DNA from: Pelotomaculum sp. PtaU1.Bin035
GTDB taxonomy: Bacteria > Bacillota > Desulfotomaculia > Desulfotomaculales > Pelotomaculaceae
Assembly (NCBI GenBank): GCA_002067965.1
Contig: MVRN01000127.1
Location: 25,191 to 89,190, forward strand
Reading direction: 5' to 3'
DNA: 64,000 nucleotides
Positions within the stretch are counted from its first letter, which is position 1. Each line of letters opens with the position of its first letter. Shown here one piece after another: positions 33,420 through 42,866 of this stretch. The notes under the pieces are model-generated. The model did no database searches, was not told where the DNA came from, and saw only the letters and a list, made by a program, of their open reading frames with translations. Position numbers and translations under genes: made by a program.

Positions 33420-34127
33420 ATGGATAGATATCCCATCATCGATTTTGGCAACTTCCCAATATATAACATCATGGGTGGTTTGGGATTTATCGCCGGCTTG
33501 CTGCTGTTCATGAAAAACCTGAATGGTATTGATGAGCCGGAGAGGGAAAAGGACAAGATACTGACATTATTGGCCGTGTCTTTTTTGTCAGCTATGTTTT
33601 TTGCAAACTTTATTAACTGGTTTGTTATTCCGGGAGTGCTCAATTACAGCTTAATCGATAGGTTCAGAGTTGCAGGCTTTACTTTTTATTTTGGCCTTAT
33701 AGCTTTCTTTTTTACATCATATGTATTACTCAAGATATATAAATTCCAGGTTGGAAAAATAATAAATTTTGTAATACCTTCCGCATTGATCTTTCATTCA
33801 TTCGGCAGAATTGGATGTTCATTCGGCGGTTGTTGCTATGGCAAAGAAATTAATTACAATCTGTTCAACCATTTCCTTATAGAGAGATTTCCGGCAAGAG
33901 AAATTGAAGCTTTTTTATTATTCGTTTTGTTTGTTACCGCGTATTTTTTTATAAAGAAAGACAGGCTGGTTTTTTATTTATATACATATCCTGTTATTAG
34001 ATTTTTTTTAGAATATGGCCGTGGCGATGTTAGAGGGAAATTATTTACCGATATACTGTCCCCAGCGCAAATGGTGTCAATATTTATAGTCGTTCTTACA
34101 ACGATCGTGTTGGTTATTAAGAAGTGA
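33420..34127 (+). CDS. Prolipoprotein diacylglyceryl transferase-like (Lgt family) membrane protein
   Basis: 235-residue polytopic protein of the Lgt superfamily. The signature HSFGRIGCSFGGCCYGKE, the following RFPAREIEA and a late FLEYGRGDVRG with SPAQMVS match the Lgt catalytic layout (His, Arg and late Arg), in the Cys-rich GCCYG variant typical of paralogues. True Lgt adds diacylglycerol to the lipobox Cys of prolipoproteins; this may be a divergent paralogue acting on local lipoproteins. About seven membrane helices. ATG at 33420 sits six bases behind GAGGAG. Confidence 0.8.
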   Translation: MDRYPIIDFGNFPIYNIMGGLGFIAGLLLFMKNLNGIDEPEREKDKILTLLAVSFLSAMFFANFINWFVIPGVLNYSLIDRFRVAGFTFYFGLIAFFFTSYVLLKIYKFQVGKIINFVIPSALIFHSFGRIGCSFGGCCYGKEINYNLFNHFLIERFPAREIEAFLLFVLFVTAYFFIKKDRLVFYLYTYPVIRFFLEYGRGDVRGKLFTDILSPAQMVSIFIVVLTTIVLVIKK

Positions 34128-34206
34128 CCCGAAGGATACTGTCAATTTATATTGAATCCATACAAAAGCGATTCCAACTGACATATGTCAATGGAGGGGA
34201 CTTGGA

Positions 34207-34575
34207 TTGACCGTATTTGAAATATTATCAGATTTTATTAAAGAAACTCCGGGGCCCTGGTTGTTAACTTTCGGAGCGGCGCAGATCGGTAAAACTTTAG
34301 CAGAACCAAACTATGGTTTTATGCAGTTTCTGGCCAATGAAGCTGAATTCTTTGAAGATAACAGTAGTGTCTTATTTTCAAATTATAACAACACTTGCAG
34401 AATGAATTTTATAGTTGCGGCACTTGTGAATCCGAGGAGTCCGGGCTCCGGGCAATTGATTTTTGACTATTATAACGCGTTTATCCCAATTGAGGATTCT
34501 GAAGAAACGGGTGTCTGGTTTTTAGCCGTAGAAAAGTTTAATCCACTATTAGAATATGGTGTTGCCGGTAAATAG
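34207..34575 (+). CDS. Hypothetical protein, first gene of the CHAT-AAA-kinase operon
   Basis: 122-residue soluble protein, no family recognised. It contains GPWLLTFGAAQIGKTLA, CRMNFIVAALVNP and QLIFDYYNAFIPIEDSEETGVW. The GAAQIGKT stretch superficially resembles a P-loop but lacks the correct GxxxxGK[ST] spacing context and the protein is too short for an NTPase. TTG at 34207 is preceded by a strong GGAGGGG. The next gene starts only 24 bases after its stop, so it is probably a component of the following system. Confidence 0.55.
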   Translation: MTVFEILSDFIKETPGPWLLTFGAAQIGKTLAEPNYGFMQFLANEAEFFEDNSSVLFSNYNNTCRMNFIVAALVNPRSPGSGQLIFDYYNAFIPIEDSEETGVWFLAVEKFNPLLEYGVAGK

Positions 34576-34599
34576 CTTGTGTATCTGTCGAGGTGCTTT

Positions 34600-37500
34600 A
34601 TGTTTCGAGTTGAAGAGCTGCTTTTTGAATATTTTTTTGAATATATTGATGAACTCCGCCGGAAGGGACAAATTGAAAGTGCCATTGATGGTGTGAAAAA
34701 ATTTTTATCCGTTATGGAAGGCATTTGGGGTGACATAAACCCTTATTATCTTAAGATTGTCAATGGCCTGGCAATGACTTATCATTCCATTGGGCGGATG
34801 AAAGAAGCTGAACCGCTTTATCTTAAGGCAGTAAACCAAGCTCAAATTAATGGGGAAGAAAAAGAGGATTACCTTTTTTACCTCAACAACCTCGCCTTAC
34901 TGTACCAGGAATCGGGCCGTCTGAAAGAAGCGGAGCCATTATTTAAGAAATTAGTTGAGCTTACTCTTAAAACAGTAGGCCGCAAGCATATTAAATATGC
35001 GGATTGCCTTCATAACCTGGGTTATTTGTATTATTCTTTGGGACAATTTAAAACAGCGAAGAATATGCTGTTAAAATCTTTGGAGATAACCCGTGAAATA
35101 CTTGGAGATAAAAATTCCAGCTATGCTAATGGGCTGGAGAGTTTATTAGAATTTTATATTTCCACGGGTGACCTGGCGGAGGCAAAAAAGATATGCAGGA
35201 AGGCGCTGAAATTAAGAAGGATAATTAAAGGCAAAAGGACTCCGGAATATGCCCGCTGTTTGAACAAATTAGCTGCAATATGTCAAATCAAGGGGAAATA
35301 TAAAACAGCGGAGCTAATATACCGCCGGGTAATAAAAATAGATATTGAGAATAAAAAAGAAGGGCATCCGAACTTTGGCGTAACCTTACAAAGTTTGGCT
35401 GAATTGTACAAGGCATTAGGAAGATATGAAAAGTCCGAGGCGATGTATATTGAATCCTTAAAGATAAATCGCGCTGTCCTGGGTGATCTGCATATGAATG
35501 TTGCCAGGTGCATTTATGATCTTGCCGCGCTATATATGACAGCCGGGCGCTACCAGGAATCCGAAGCCCTTTTTTCCCAAGCGATTGATATAAAAAGCAA
35601 AATTGTGGGGGAAAAAAATTATGAGTACGCGTCAAGTCTTAACGGGTTGGCTGAACTTTACACTGTAATGGGCCGCTACAGAGAAGCAGAGCAGTTAATT
35701 CAAAGAGCAATAACAATTAATGAAGAGGCTCTTGGGGACAGGAGCCTTGAATACGCGGTGAATATTAACGATCTTGCCAACTTGTATGCCTTTACCGGCC
35801 GGTTTAATGAGGCCGAAGAACTGCATAAAATAGTCGCCGGGATCAGGTATGATATCTTGGGCGGGATGAGCAAGGGCTACGCCATCGCCATGAACAATTT
35901 AGCTTACTTATATTTTTTAATGGGCAGATATGAGGAATCCGGCGAGTTATATAAAGAGGCTTTGTTAATTATATGTAAAATATTGGGGCGGGACAACTCT
36001 GATTATGCAACCTGCCTTAATGGGCAGGCCATGGTAGGATACGCCCTGGGGCAATATGAGGAAGCTGAAGCGCTATATGTGAAAGCGCTGGAGATCAAAC
36101 GGAGCATAGCCGGTGAGATGCATCCTGAATACGCCACGAATTTATGCAACCTGGCAATGTTGTATCATAATACGGAACGGTACTATGAGGCAGAGCAGAA
36201 ATACCTGCGGGTACTGGTGATAAGGCGCATGGTTTTAGGTGACAGGCATCCTGACTTGGCCGTCAGCCTGAATAATCTCGCTGTGCTGTATATAGATATG
36301 GGAAAGTACTCTGAATCCGAATTATTGCTCAATGCCGCAGGGAAAATAATATTTAATGTTTTGGGTGAAGAGCACTCGCTTTATGCTTTCAACCTCAATA
36401 ATTTGGCCTGGCTTTGCCAGAATACGGGCCAATATAGAAAAGCCGAGGGGCTGTACTTAAAGTCGGCACAAAAAATGCTTCACGCCCTGGGTGACAAACA
36501 TCCGGATTATGCTGCCGTGTTAAGCAGCCTTGGCTGGATAAAAGCTGCAACCGGACAATATGGTGAAGCGTTGCGGTACTTAAGTGAGAGCGTTAAAATC
36601 AATGATATGCTGCTGGAAAGGCTGGCGGCCTATCTTCCGGAGCAGCAGCTGCTTTCATTTGCAAGCAAGCTGGAAGGAGAGACGTTTTTATTATTATCTT
36701 TTGTCTGGCGCTGTCTGAAAGATAATAATGACGCTGTCAAGATAGCTTCGGATACTGTGATAAAACGTAAAGCTATAGTATACGAGGCAACGGCGGTCCA
36801 GCACCAAGCTGCAATAACCCGCAAGTACCCGCGCCTGGAAGGAATCTTCATTGAAATGAAACAAGTACATAATGAGTTGGCCGGAAGAATGCTCAGCGGG
36901 CCGGCAGATGATGAAGATATTGAAACATTTAAAACAAATTTGGAATGTCTGGATAACCGGTTAAAAGAATTGCAGAGTCAAATTGCCAAACAAGTGCCTC
37001 AAATAGATATCCAAATGCGTTTGCAGGGCGCGGACAGGCGGGCGATTTCCAATTCGCTTCCTCCAAATGCTATTCTAATAGAGTTTATAAGGTTTATACC
37101 TGTTACTTTTGCAGCAACAGAAAACGAGGAGTACGAACCTGCCCGTTACATTGCCTTTATCGTAGCCTCAGAGCAGCCGGAAAAAACAATTCTTTTGGAT
37201 TTTGGAACTGCGGAAGAGATTGATTTTAAAATTAATAATTTCAGGAAAATAATTATGGACGGCGCGGATAACCGGGGCCACGGTGATTTGGGGTTGGCAA
37301 CAGGCTTAATAAAGGATGAGTGCCGCATTCTGTATGATATGTTATTTATGCCTGTTGCAGAGGTATTACATGAAAATAACTTGAAAAAGACGGACCATAT
37401 AATTATCGCGCCTGATGGAGAAATCTGTCAAGTTCCCTTCGAGGCGTTTGTTTCCCCCCGGGATAGGTTCATTATTGAGGATTATAACATAAGCTATGTA

Positions 37501-38391
37501 ACTGTTGGACGTGATATAGTGCGGTTTGGGGTTGGATACGATGGTGCTGATGAGGCGGTTATTATTGCAGACCCGGACTATAACTTAACTAAGCCTGAAG
37601 AAGGTACAGAAAATATACAATGGCAGCGAGGCGGGCTGCTTAGTAAATTAAGAGGCCGGGGAAAATATTTCCCCCCCTTGCCGCTGACCCGCAGGGAGGG
37701 AAAAAAGGTGGCGGAACGGGTTAGCGGCATGGGGCTGAAAGTTAGAGAGTTCTATGGAAAAAAGGCTTCAAAAAAACAAGTTAAAGAAGTGGCGGCACCA
37801 AAGATTTTACATATAGCCACACATGGCTTCTTTCTTCCGGATAAGGAAAGGCCTGTTAAAATGCAGCTTAGAGGAATTATTGACAAAAGAAATATGCCGG
37901 AGTATATAAAATCGTCTATTTTTAAACATAACCTTGAAAATCCTTTACTACGGTCCGGTTTGGTTTTTGCGGGAGTAAACATAGTATTGAGCGGGGGAAA
38001 ACCTCCGGAAGAGGCAGAGGACGGTATTTTAACCGCCCTTGAGGTTATGACAATGGATTTAACAGGGACTGAGCTGGTCGCATTATCAGCATGTCAATCC
38101 GGTATGGGCGAAGTGCGTTGCGGAGAGGGCGTAGCCGGCCTGCGCAAGTCATTCATCCTTGGCGGAGCCAGGACCATATTAATCAGCTTGTGGGAAGTAC
38201 CTGATTTTGAGACTTTGATGCTGATGGAATCATTTTATACTAGTGTATTTAGGGGTGAGGACAAATCAGCAGCGCTTCGGATGGCAAAGTTGGAACTTAT
38301 TAATAGGTTGCGCAAGGGTAATGAATTTGTAAACCCCTGGTATTGGGCGGGATTTATTTGCCAAGGGGATACATTGCCAATTCAACAGTAG
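34600..38391 (+). CDS. TPR-CHAT protein (caspase-like protease on a TPR scaffold)
   Basis: 1263-residue cytoplasmic protein. About 15 kinesin-light-chain-like TPR units of about 42 residues fill residues 50-680 (for example NNLALLYQESGRLKEAEPLF), then a helical linker and a C-terminal CHAT domain (about 900-1263). The CHAT dyad is intact: His1075 in HIATHGFF and Cys1165 in LSACQSGMG; APDGEICQVPFEAF, ENPLLRSGLVFAG and LISLWEVPD are further hallmarks. CHAT proteases belong to the caspase/separase clan and cut partner proteins when a sensor signals; TPR regions usually bind partners. ATG at 34600 has GAGGTG upstream. Neighbours (AAA+, kinase, phosphatase, FHA) suggest regulated proteolysis. Confidence 0.9.
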   Translation: MFRVEELLFEYFFEYIDELRRKGQIESAIDGVKKFLSVMEGIWGDINPYYLKIVNGLAMTYHSIGRMKEAEPLYLKAVNQAQINGEEKEDYLFYLNNLALLYQESGRLKEAEPLFKKLVELTLKTVGRKHIKYADCLHNLGYLYYSLGQFKTAKNMLLKSLEITREILGDKNSSYANGLESLLEFYISTGDLAEAKKICRKALKLRRIIKGKRTPEYARCLNKLAAICQIKGKYKTAELIYRRVIKIDIENKKEGHPNFGVTLQSLAELYKALGRYEKSEAMYIESLKINRAVLGDLHMNVARCIYDLAALYMTAGRYQESEALFSQAIDIKSKIVGEKNYEYASSLNGLAELYTVMGRYREAEQLIQRAITINEEALGDRSLEYAVNINDLANLYAFTGRFNEAEELHKIVAGIRYDILGGMSKGYAIAMNNLAYLYFLMGRYEESGELYKEALLIICKILGRDNSDYATCLNGQAMVGYALGQYEEAEALYVKALEIKRSIAGEMHPEYATNLCNLAMLYHNTERYYEAEQKYLRVLVIRRMVLGDRHPDLAVSLNNLAVLYIDMGKYSESELLLNAAGKIIFNVLGEEHSLYAFNLNNLAWLCQNTGQYRKAEGLYLKSAQKMLHALGDKHPDYAAVLSSLGWIKAATGQYGEALRYLSESVKINDMLLERLAAYLPEQQLLSFASKLEGETFLLLSFVWRCLKDNNDAVKIASDTVIKRKAIVYEATAVQHQAAITRKYPRLEGIFIEMKQVHNELAGRMLSGPADDEDIETFKTNLECLDNRLKELQSQIAKQVPQIDIQMRLQGADRRAISNSLPPNAILIEFIRFIPVTFAATENEEYEPARYIAFIVASEQPEKTILLDFGTAEEIDFKINNFRKIIMDGADNRGHGDLGLATGLIKDECRILYDMLFMPVAEVLHENNLKKTDHIIIAPDGEICQVPFEAFVSPRDRFIIEDYNISYVTVGRDIVRFGVGYDGADEAVIIADPDYNLTKPEEGTENIQWQRGGLLSKLRGRGKYFPPLPLTRREGKKVAERVSGMGLKVREFYGKKASKKQVKEVAAPKILHIATHGFFLPDKERPVKMQLRGIIDKRNMPEYIKSSIFKHNLENPLLRSGLVFAGVNIVLSGGKPPEEAEDGILTALEVMTMDLTGTELVALSACQSGMGEVRCGEGVAGLRKSFILGGARTILISLWEVPDFETLMLMESFYTSVFRGEDKSAALRMAKLELINRLRKGNEFVNPWYWAGFICQGDTLPIQQ

Positions 38392-38459
38392 AGATTTTGT
38401 AAGAAAGTCCATATTTGCTTATTAATATATGTTCAAGCAAAGTAAGGGGTTGAATTAGC

Positions 38460-39599
38460 TTGAGTTCAACAGTTTATTCCGGGTACCGTATTTCCGAGCG
38501 GGAACGGCGGAGGTTGGAAGAAGAGAGAAAACGCAAGCTGGAAGAGGAGCGCAAGCGGCTGGAGGAAGAAAAACGAAAAAGAAAAATTAAAGAGGGAAAA
38601 GAACATATTGAAATAATAAAACGCTTTCGTGAGGTGGCTTCAAGCATACAATCAACGAGTTATAAAATTAGTAAGAATAACGGGGCTCCGGTACAAGCCA
38701 GTCCTTATGGCAGTGAAAAAAAAGATCCGGCCAGGTTTATGGAGGAGACTGTGCAGTCAATTAAAGAACAATTGGAGAATATCCCAACGGAATTGTCGAA
38801 TATATTGCGCAAAGAACTTGATCAGATCAAGCAAGCAATAGCAGATATTGAGCGGCACGGTTACGATCCGTATTTTTTTCATCAGCTAAAATGGGTGCAG
38901 CGGAATCTCCTTATGATTATTTCCGAAGCTCATAAAAAATTTGAGATTTTGGAAGTTGCTTTACAAAAAATCGAGGATTTGATTATTCATATGGAAATTG
39001 TGGAGAATAACTCTATTATTGATGAAAATAAGCAAAATGCTAAAAATATGATTTGTGCGCTTAATGACCTTAAACGATTTGAAGACACTGATTATGTTTT
39101 AGAACATCTGCCGGAGTTAAAGAATAAGGCTAAACAATTATATGAGGATTTTGAAAAAGTGCAAAAAAGGGATAAGACAAGAAGGTTTGTACTTCAGAAT
39201 ATCCGGGAAGTATTAACGGAAATGGGCTACGAGGTCATAAGCGAAAATGTGCCCACAGGAGATGCCCGGCCGGCATTTTTGATGTTAACAACACCTGGCC
39301 GGGAAACCACAAAAATTGAACTAGGCCTGGATAATTCAATTCTTGCCCAATTCGCACATCTTGCCGGTCAAAATAACAACTATAGTACGTCTTCGCGTGA
39401 AGTTTTGCTCTCGAAGTGTTACCAATGGTGTGAAGATTATAATATTTTGCAAAAAAAATTGATGGACAAGGATATTAATATAACCGATAAATGGCGCATT
39501 GACCCGGAAGAAGGACGTTTCTGCTCCGATGAAGACGAATCGGAAGAATTAGTTATGATCAGATCAGGCCAAGGAGATCTAATGTATGCAAAGAAGTGA
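38460..39599 (+). CDS. Coiled-coil protein, probable partner of the AAA+ ATPase
   Basis: 379 residues, no known family recognised. Residues 12-50 are an almost pure charged helix with repeated LEEERKRK-like units; further long helices fill about 75-235. A C-terminal globular part (RFVLQNIREVLTEMGYEVIS, then FLMLTTPGRETTKIELGL) ends in a very acidic segment (DEDESEELV). The last 14 bases overlap the AAA+ gene, which implies coupled translation and a physical partnership. TTG at 38460 follows AAGGGG. It could be an adaptor or filament-like scaffold for the ATPase or for the CHAT protein. Confidence 0.65.
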   Translation: MSSTVYSGYRISERERRRLEEERKRKLEEERKRLEEEKRKRKIKEGKEHIEIIKRFREVASSIQSTSYKISKNNGAPVQASPYGSEKKDPARFMEETVQSIKEQLENIPTELSNILRKELDQIKQAIADIERHGYDPYFFHQLKWVQRNLLMIISEAHKKFEILEVALQKIEDLIIHMEIVENNSIIDENKQNAKNMICALNDLKRFEDTDYVLEHLPELKNKAKQLYEDFEKVQKRDKTRRFVLQNIREVLTEMGYEVISENVPTGDARPAFLMLTTPGRETTKIELGLDNSILAQFAHLAGQNNNYSTSSREVLLSKCYQWCEDYNILQKKLMDKDINITDKWRIDPEEGRFCSDEDESEELVMIRSGQGDLMYAKK

Positions 39600-41643
39600 G
39601 AGCTTACCAAGATGGCTGCGGGAACTTGAACGTTATTTGCCGATTAAAACTTTATTTCTGCTATACGGGAACTGCTTTGACAAACTTCTTTACCCGATTA
39701 AAGATCGGGAAAAGACCCGGTGGGTATACCTGAACTTGCGGGAGCTTCTGCACAGGTTTTTTTTAGACCGCAAGTATTATTTACTCGGGGTTTATGATAT
39801 TGTGGATGGGCTGACCTTCCTTTCCGAACAGGAAGGTCAGAGGTTTAAAACAATCGCTCGCGGTAAAAGCGTTGACTGGCTGCAGAAAGGGCGTGAGCCG
39901 GCGAGTAATGACAGGGAAGACGGCTGCAATTTCGGGGGAGGTTCCCCACATCAGGCCCTAGCCCAGCATTACCCGGCCCGGGGCGTTTTTCTTCAAGATT
40001 TTGACGCCGCCCTTGACTCTATTAGAAACGTTATGGCCAATAGAGATGTGCCGGCTGCTATCGCAATAGACTTTGCCTCACGCCTGGTATCCGCGCCCGG
40101 TCAACTGCTACAGAAAGAAAGACAGCAGTTTGTCAAGCTGCTGAAGTGTGTAACGGAGGCTTCCAGGGTAAATATCGACGGTGAGGCTTACAACAACGTA
40201 ATTGTATTAATTTGTGAAAAGCTTAATGACTTGCCGGCATGGCTTTACCTTAACAATCCCCTGGCCAAGTCCATCCGGATCGACCGCCCGTCTGATGGTG
40301 AGCGCAGACGCTACTTTGAAATGACGGCCGGAGCATTTTACGGCTATGATGATGTGAAGGAACAGGACCTGGAAAAAACTATCCAGAGTTTTGTGGATTT
40401 AACCTACGGCATGGGAAACTACGAATTGGAAAGTCTGCGGTTGCTTTCATTAAAAGAAAGTATTTCTTTTAATAAGCCCCAAAATATTATCGAAAGCTAC
40501 AAGTTTGGAGTCAAGGAAAATAAATGGGAGCAGTTAAGGAAAAACAAATTTATCGGAGATGCGGAAGTAATCCTGCAAAAGCGTGTTAAGGGGCAGGACG
40601 CGGCAATAAGGACTGTGGTAGACATAATCAAGCGGGCCGCGGTAGGAATGTCGGGCATTCAACATTCATCATCGGCTCACAAGCCCAGAGGCATACTTTT
40701 TTTTGCCGGCCCTACCGGGGTTGGAAAAACAGAGTTGGCTAAAGCGCTGGCGGAATTATTATTCGGCGATGAAAACGCCTGTACCCGTTTTGATATGAGC
40801 GAGTATGCGCTTGAGCACGCCGACCAAAAGCTTTTAGGAGCGCCTCCCGGCTATGTGGGTTATGAGGAAGGTGGTCAACTTGCGAATAAGGTAAAAGAAT
40901 CTCCATTTAGTGTGCTGTTATTCGACGAAATAGAAAAGGCCCACCCTAAAATTTTGGATAAGTTCCTGCAGATTTTGGAAGACGGACGTATGACGGACGG
41001 CAAGGGGGAAGTTGTATATTTTTCTGAGTCGATCATAGTTTTCACCAGCAACATCGGTGCTTATATAGATATTCCGGTGGGAGACGGCCAAGTAATAAGA
41101 AAACCCAATGTCTTACCCTATTCATGGCGATGCCGGAAATGCAATCAGATATTTATAGAGGAAAGCGTTCCTGCTTTATGCCACTGCGGCGAGGCAAGTT
41201 TTGAAGAAATTCAGACATCTTACAATCAGGTTAAGGAAAAGATTTTAAAAGCCATTGAAGAACATTTTAAATTTAAATTAGGCAGGCCGGAAATTTATAA
41301 CCGGATTGGCAATAATTTTGTGGTGTTTGATTACATCCGGACGGATGTAGTTGACCAGATCATAAATAAAATACTTGACGGCATCGCTGGCAAAATGGAT
41401 GAACAAAAGGATTTGAAGTTGAGATTCGCCGAACCGGTATACAACTTTTTGAGGGAACGGGCTTTCAGCAACGCTGAACTTGGAGGCAGAGGCATCGGCA
41501 ACTTAATCGAAACAGTGCTGGTAAACCCGTTGGCGGGTGAAATTTTCGACCGGGGGATAGAAGGTGGCAGTCTGCTCGTAAAAAATATCATTGAACGTAA
41601 ACAAGATGGAAATGTTATAGCATACTGTCTGGAAATTGATTAG
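39586..41643 (+). CDS. ClpB/ClpA-like AAA+ ATPase with zinc-finger insertion
   Basis: 685-residue protein. An N-terminal AAA-like half (LFLLYGNCFDKLL, FASRLVSAPGQ) lacks a proper Walker A and may bind partners. The C-terminal half is a Clp D2-type ATPase: Walker A GPTGVGKT at 375-382, pore-loop GAPPGYVGYEEGG, Walker B LLFDEIEKAHP with D447, sensor 1 FTSNIG, Arg-finger region GRPEIYNRIG and sensor 2 GGRGIGNLIE. A Cys cluster CRKC...CHCGE (about 517-540) is inserted after sensor 1, not usual in ClpB. No ClpB M-domain and no ClpP-binding IGF loop is evident. Likely a remodelling ATPase for the operon's complex. Confidence 0.88.
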   Translation: MQRSESLPRWLRELERYLPIKTLFLLYGNCFDKLLYPIKDREKTRWVYLNLRELLHRFFLDRKYYLLGVYDIVDGLTFLSEQEGQRFKTIARGKSVDWLQKGREPASNDREDGCNFGGGSPHQALAQHYPARGVFLQDFDAALDSIRNVMANRDVPAAIAIDFASRLVSAPGQLLQKERQQFVKLLKCVTEASRVNIDGEAYNNVIVLICEKLNDLPAWLYLNNPLAKSIRIDRPSDGERRRYFEMTAGAFYGYDDVKEQDLEKTIQSFVDLTYGMGNYELESLRLLSLKESISFNKPQNIIESYKFGVKENKWEQLRKNKFIGDAEVILQKRVKGQDAAIRTVVDIIKRAAVGMSGIQHSSSAHKPRGILFFAGPTGVGKTELAKALAELLFGDENACTRFDMSEYALEHADQKLLGAPPGYVGYEEGGQLANKVKESPFSVLLFDEIEKAHPKILDKFLQILEDGRMTDGKGEVVYFSESIIVFTSNIGAYIDIPVGDGQVIRKPNVLPYSWRCRKCNQIFIEESVPALCHCGEASFEEIQTSYNQVKEKILKAIEEHFKFKLGRPEIYNRIGNNFVVFDYIRTDVVDQIINKILDGIAGKMDEQKDLKLRFAEPVYNFLRERAFSNAELGGRGIGNLIETVLVNPLAGEIFDRGIEGGSLLVKNIIERKQDGNVIAYCLEID

Positions 41644-41685
41644 CACTGGGAATTGGCAGTTAAAAAGAGGGGAGACTGTGTTAAG

Positions 41686-42327
41686 ATGCGGCTTTACATC
41701 GGACGAATCTGTTATCCTGTTACCAACCTTGGTCCCGGTAAGCGCTTCGTCTTATGGGTGCAAGGCTGTTCGCGGCGGTGCCCCGGATGTATGTCGCCGG
41801 AATTGTTGGTTCCCGATAGAGGTTTACAATATAGTGTACGAGAGGTTTTTACAGAAATTCAAAAAATAGCTTTAGTATGCGGCGGCGTTACCATAAGCGG
41901 GGGAGAACCGTTTGAACAGGCGGGCCCTCTTGCTGAACTTTGTTCGTTGATTAAAAATTTTACCAACCTGGACATTATGATCTACTCTGGTTATACAATT
42001 AATGAGATTATGGCTGGAACCTATGATATGAATCTCTTGTTGAGCAAAACGGATATTATTGTAGACGGGAGTTATCGCCGTGAACTTTCCGGGCGTAAAT
42101 TATGGAGGGGTTCGGACAACCAAAATTTATATCTGCTAACTCCCCATGCTCAGAAATATCGACAATATGTAAACGCTGAATATAGTGCGAATCGTCAACT
42201 GCTATTTCAAATGACGTCTGATGGACAAATTGTGATTATTGGGATACCAGCCAGGGATTTTTTTATGAAGTTCAATTCTTCTGTTGAAAAGCGCGGTATT
42301 AAATTGAAAAGAGCGGAGTGGGTATAG
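41686..42327 (+). CDS. NrdG/PflA-like radical SAM protein
   Basis: 213-residue protein with the 4Fe-4S motif CSRRCPGC (CxxxCxxC) near residue 30, SAM-binding GGVTISGGEPFEQ, and the MIYSGYT segment of anaerobic ribonucleotide-reductase activases. Such proteins generate a 5'-deoxyadenosyl radical and place a glycyl radical on a partner enzyme. No NrdD or glycyl-radical partner is visible here, so the target in this operon is unknown. ATG at 41686 begins the family-like sequence MRLYIGRICYP; the GAGGGG upstream is somewhat far. A longer reading from TTG at 41653 is possible. Confidence 0.85.
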   Translation: MRLYIGRICYPVTNLGPGKRFVLWVQGCSRRCPGCMSPELLVPDRGLQYSVREVFTEIQKIALVCGGVTISGGEPFEQAGPLAELCSLIKNFTNLDIMIYSGYTINEIMAGTYDMNLLLSKTDIIVDGSYRRELSGRKLWRGSDNQNLYLLTPHAQKYRQYVNAEYSANRQLLFQMTSDGQIVIIGIPARDFFMKFNSSVEKRGIKLKRAEWV

Positions 42328-42329
42328 CT

Positions 42330-42866
42330 ATGAGTAACAGAGTAAAAAAATGCCCAAAATGTGGTTTTTGGAATGACGAATTTGCTTATTTCTGCGAGAA
42401 ACCTGAGTGCAAAGAATCGCTTATGAATGTAGCGGCCGTAAATATTGATGACACATCTCAAGAAAAAGAAACAGGATTCCGGTATAACGACAAACCTCAG
42501 ACTTCTAAAAAAGGACAACTCCCGGATAATGTAAAAAATACATATACAAAACATTTGCCTAATGCAGAGGCGCGATTGGAATGTTTATCCCAGCCCGGCT
42601 TTGCTTTCAAAGTATTTGATCAAGGAATAATAGGCCGGCAAGGCGACATCGACGTTAGCTGCCTGGAAAACTGTCTTTATATTTCCAGATTGCATGCCTG
42701 TTTTTTTTTAGCTGAAGGAAAATGGTATCTACAAAATTTAAGTGAGACCAATAAAACAATGGTTAACAATGCTCGCGTGCCACATGGGTTCCGGCAGGTT
42801 TTGTCGGATGGGGACAGAATCACTCTTGCGAATTCTTCATTTTTGTTCAGGGTGATGAATCAATGA
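42330..42866 (+). CDS. Zinc-ribbon FHA-domain protein
   Basis: 178-residue cytoplasmic protein. A zinc-binding N-terminus (CPKCGFW...CEKPEC) is joined by a Lys/Gln/Asp linker to a C-terminal FHA domain (about 95-178): GIIGRQGDIDV, SRLHACFFLAEGKWYLQNLS and NKTMVNNARV supply the phosphothreonine-binding loops. FHA domains read phosphothreonine marks made by Ser/Thr kinases; the kinase and phosphatase follow directly. The stop overlaps the PP2C ATG by four bases (ATGA). Likely the reader of the phospho-signal. Confidence 0.88.
   Translation: MSNRVKKCPKCGFWNDEFAYFCEKPECKESLMNVAAVNIDDTSQEKETGFRYNDKPQTSKKGQLPDNVKNTYTKHLPNAEARLECLSQPGFAFKVFDQGIIGRQGDIDVSCLENCLYISRLHACFFLAEGKWYLQNLSETNKTMVNNARVPHGFRQVLSDGDRITLANSSFLFRVMNQ

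Noticed and set aside
34207..34575. P-loop NTPase from the GAAQIGKT stretch
   Set aside because: The motif lacks GxxxxGK[ST] in a proper fold context and no Walker B is present in 122 residues.
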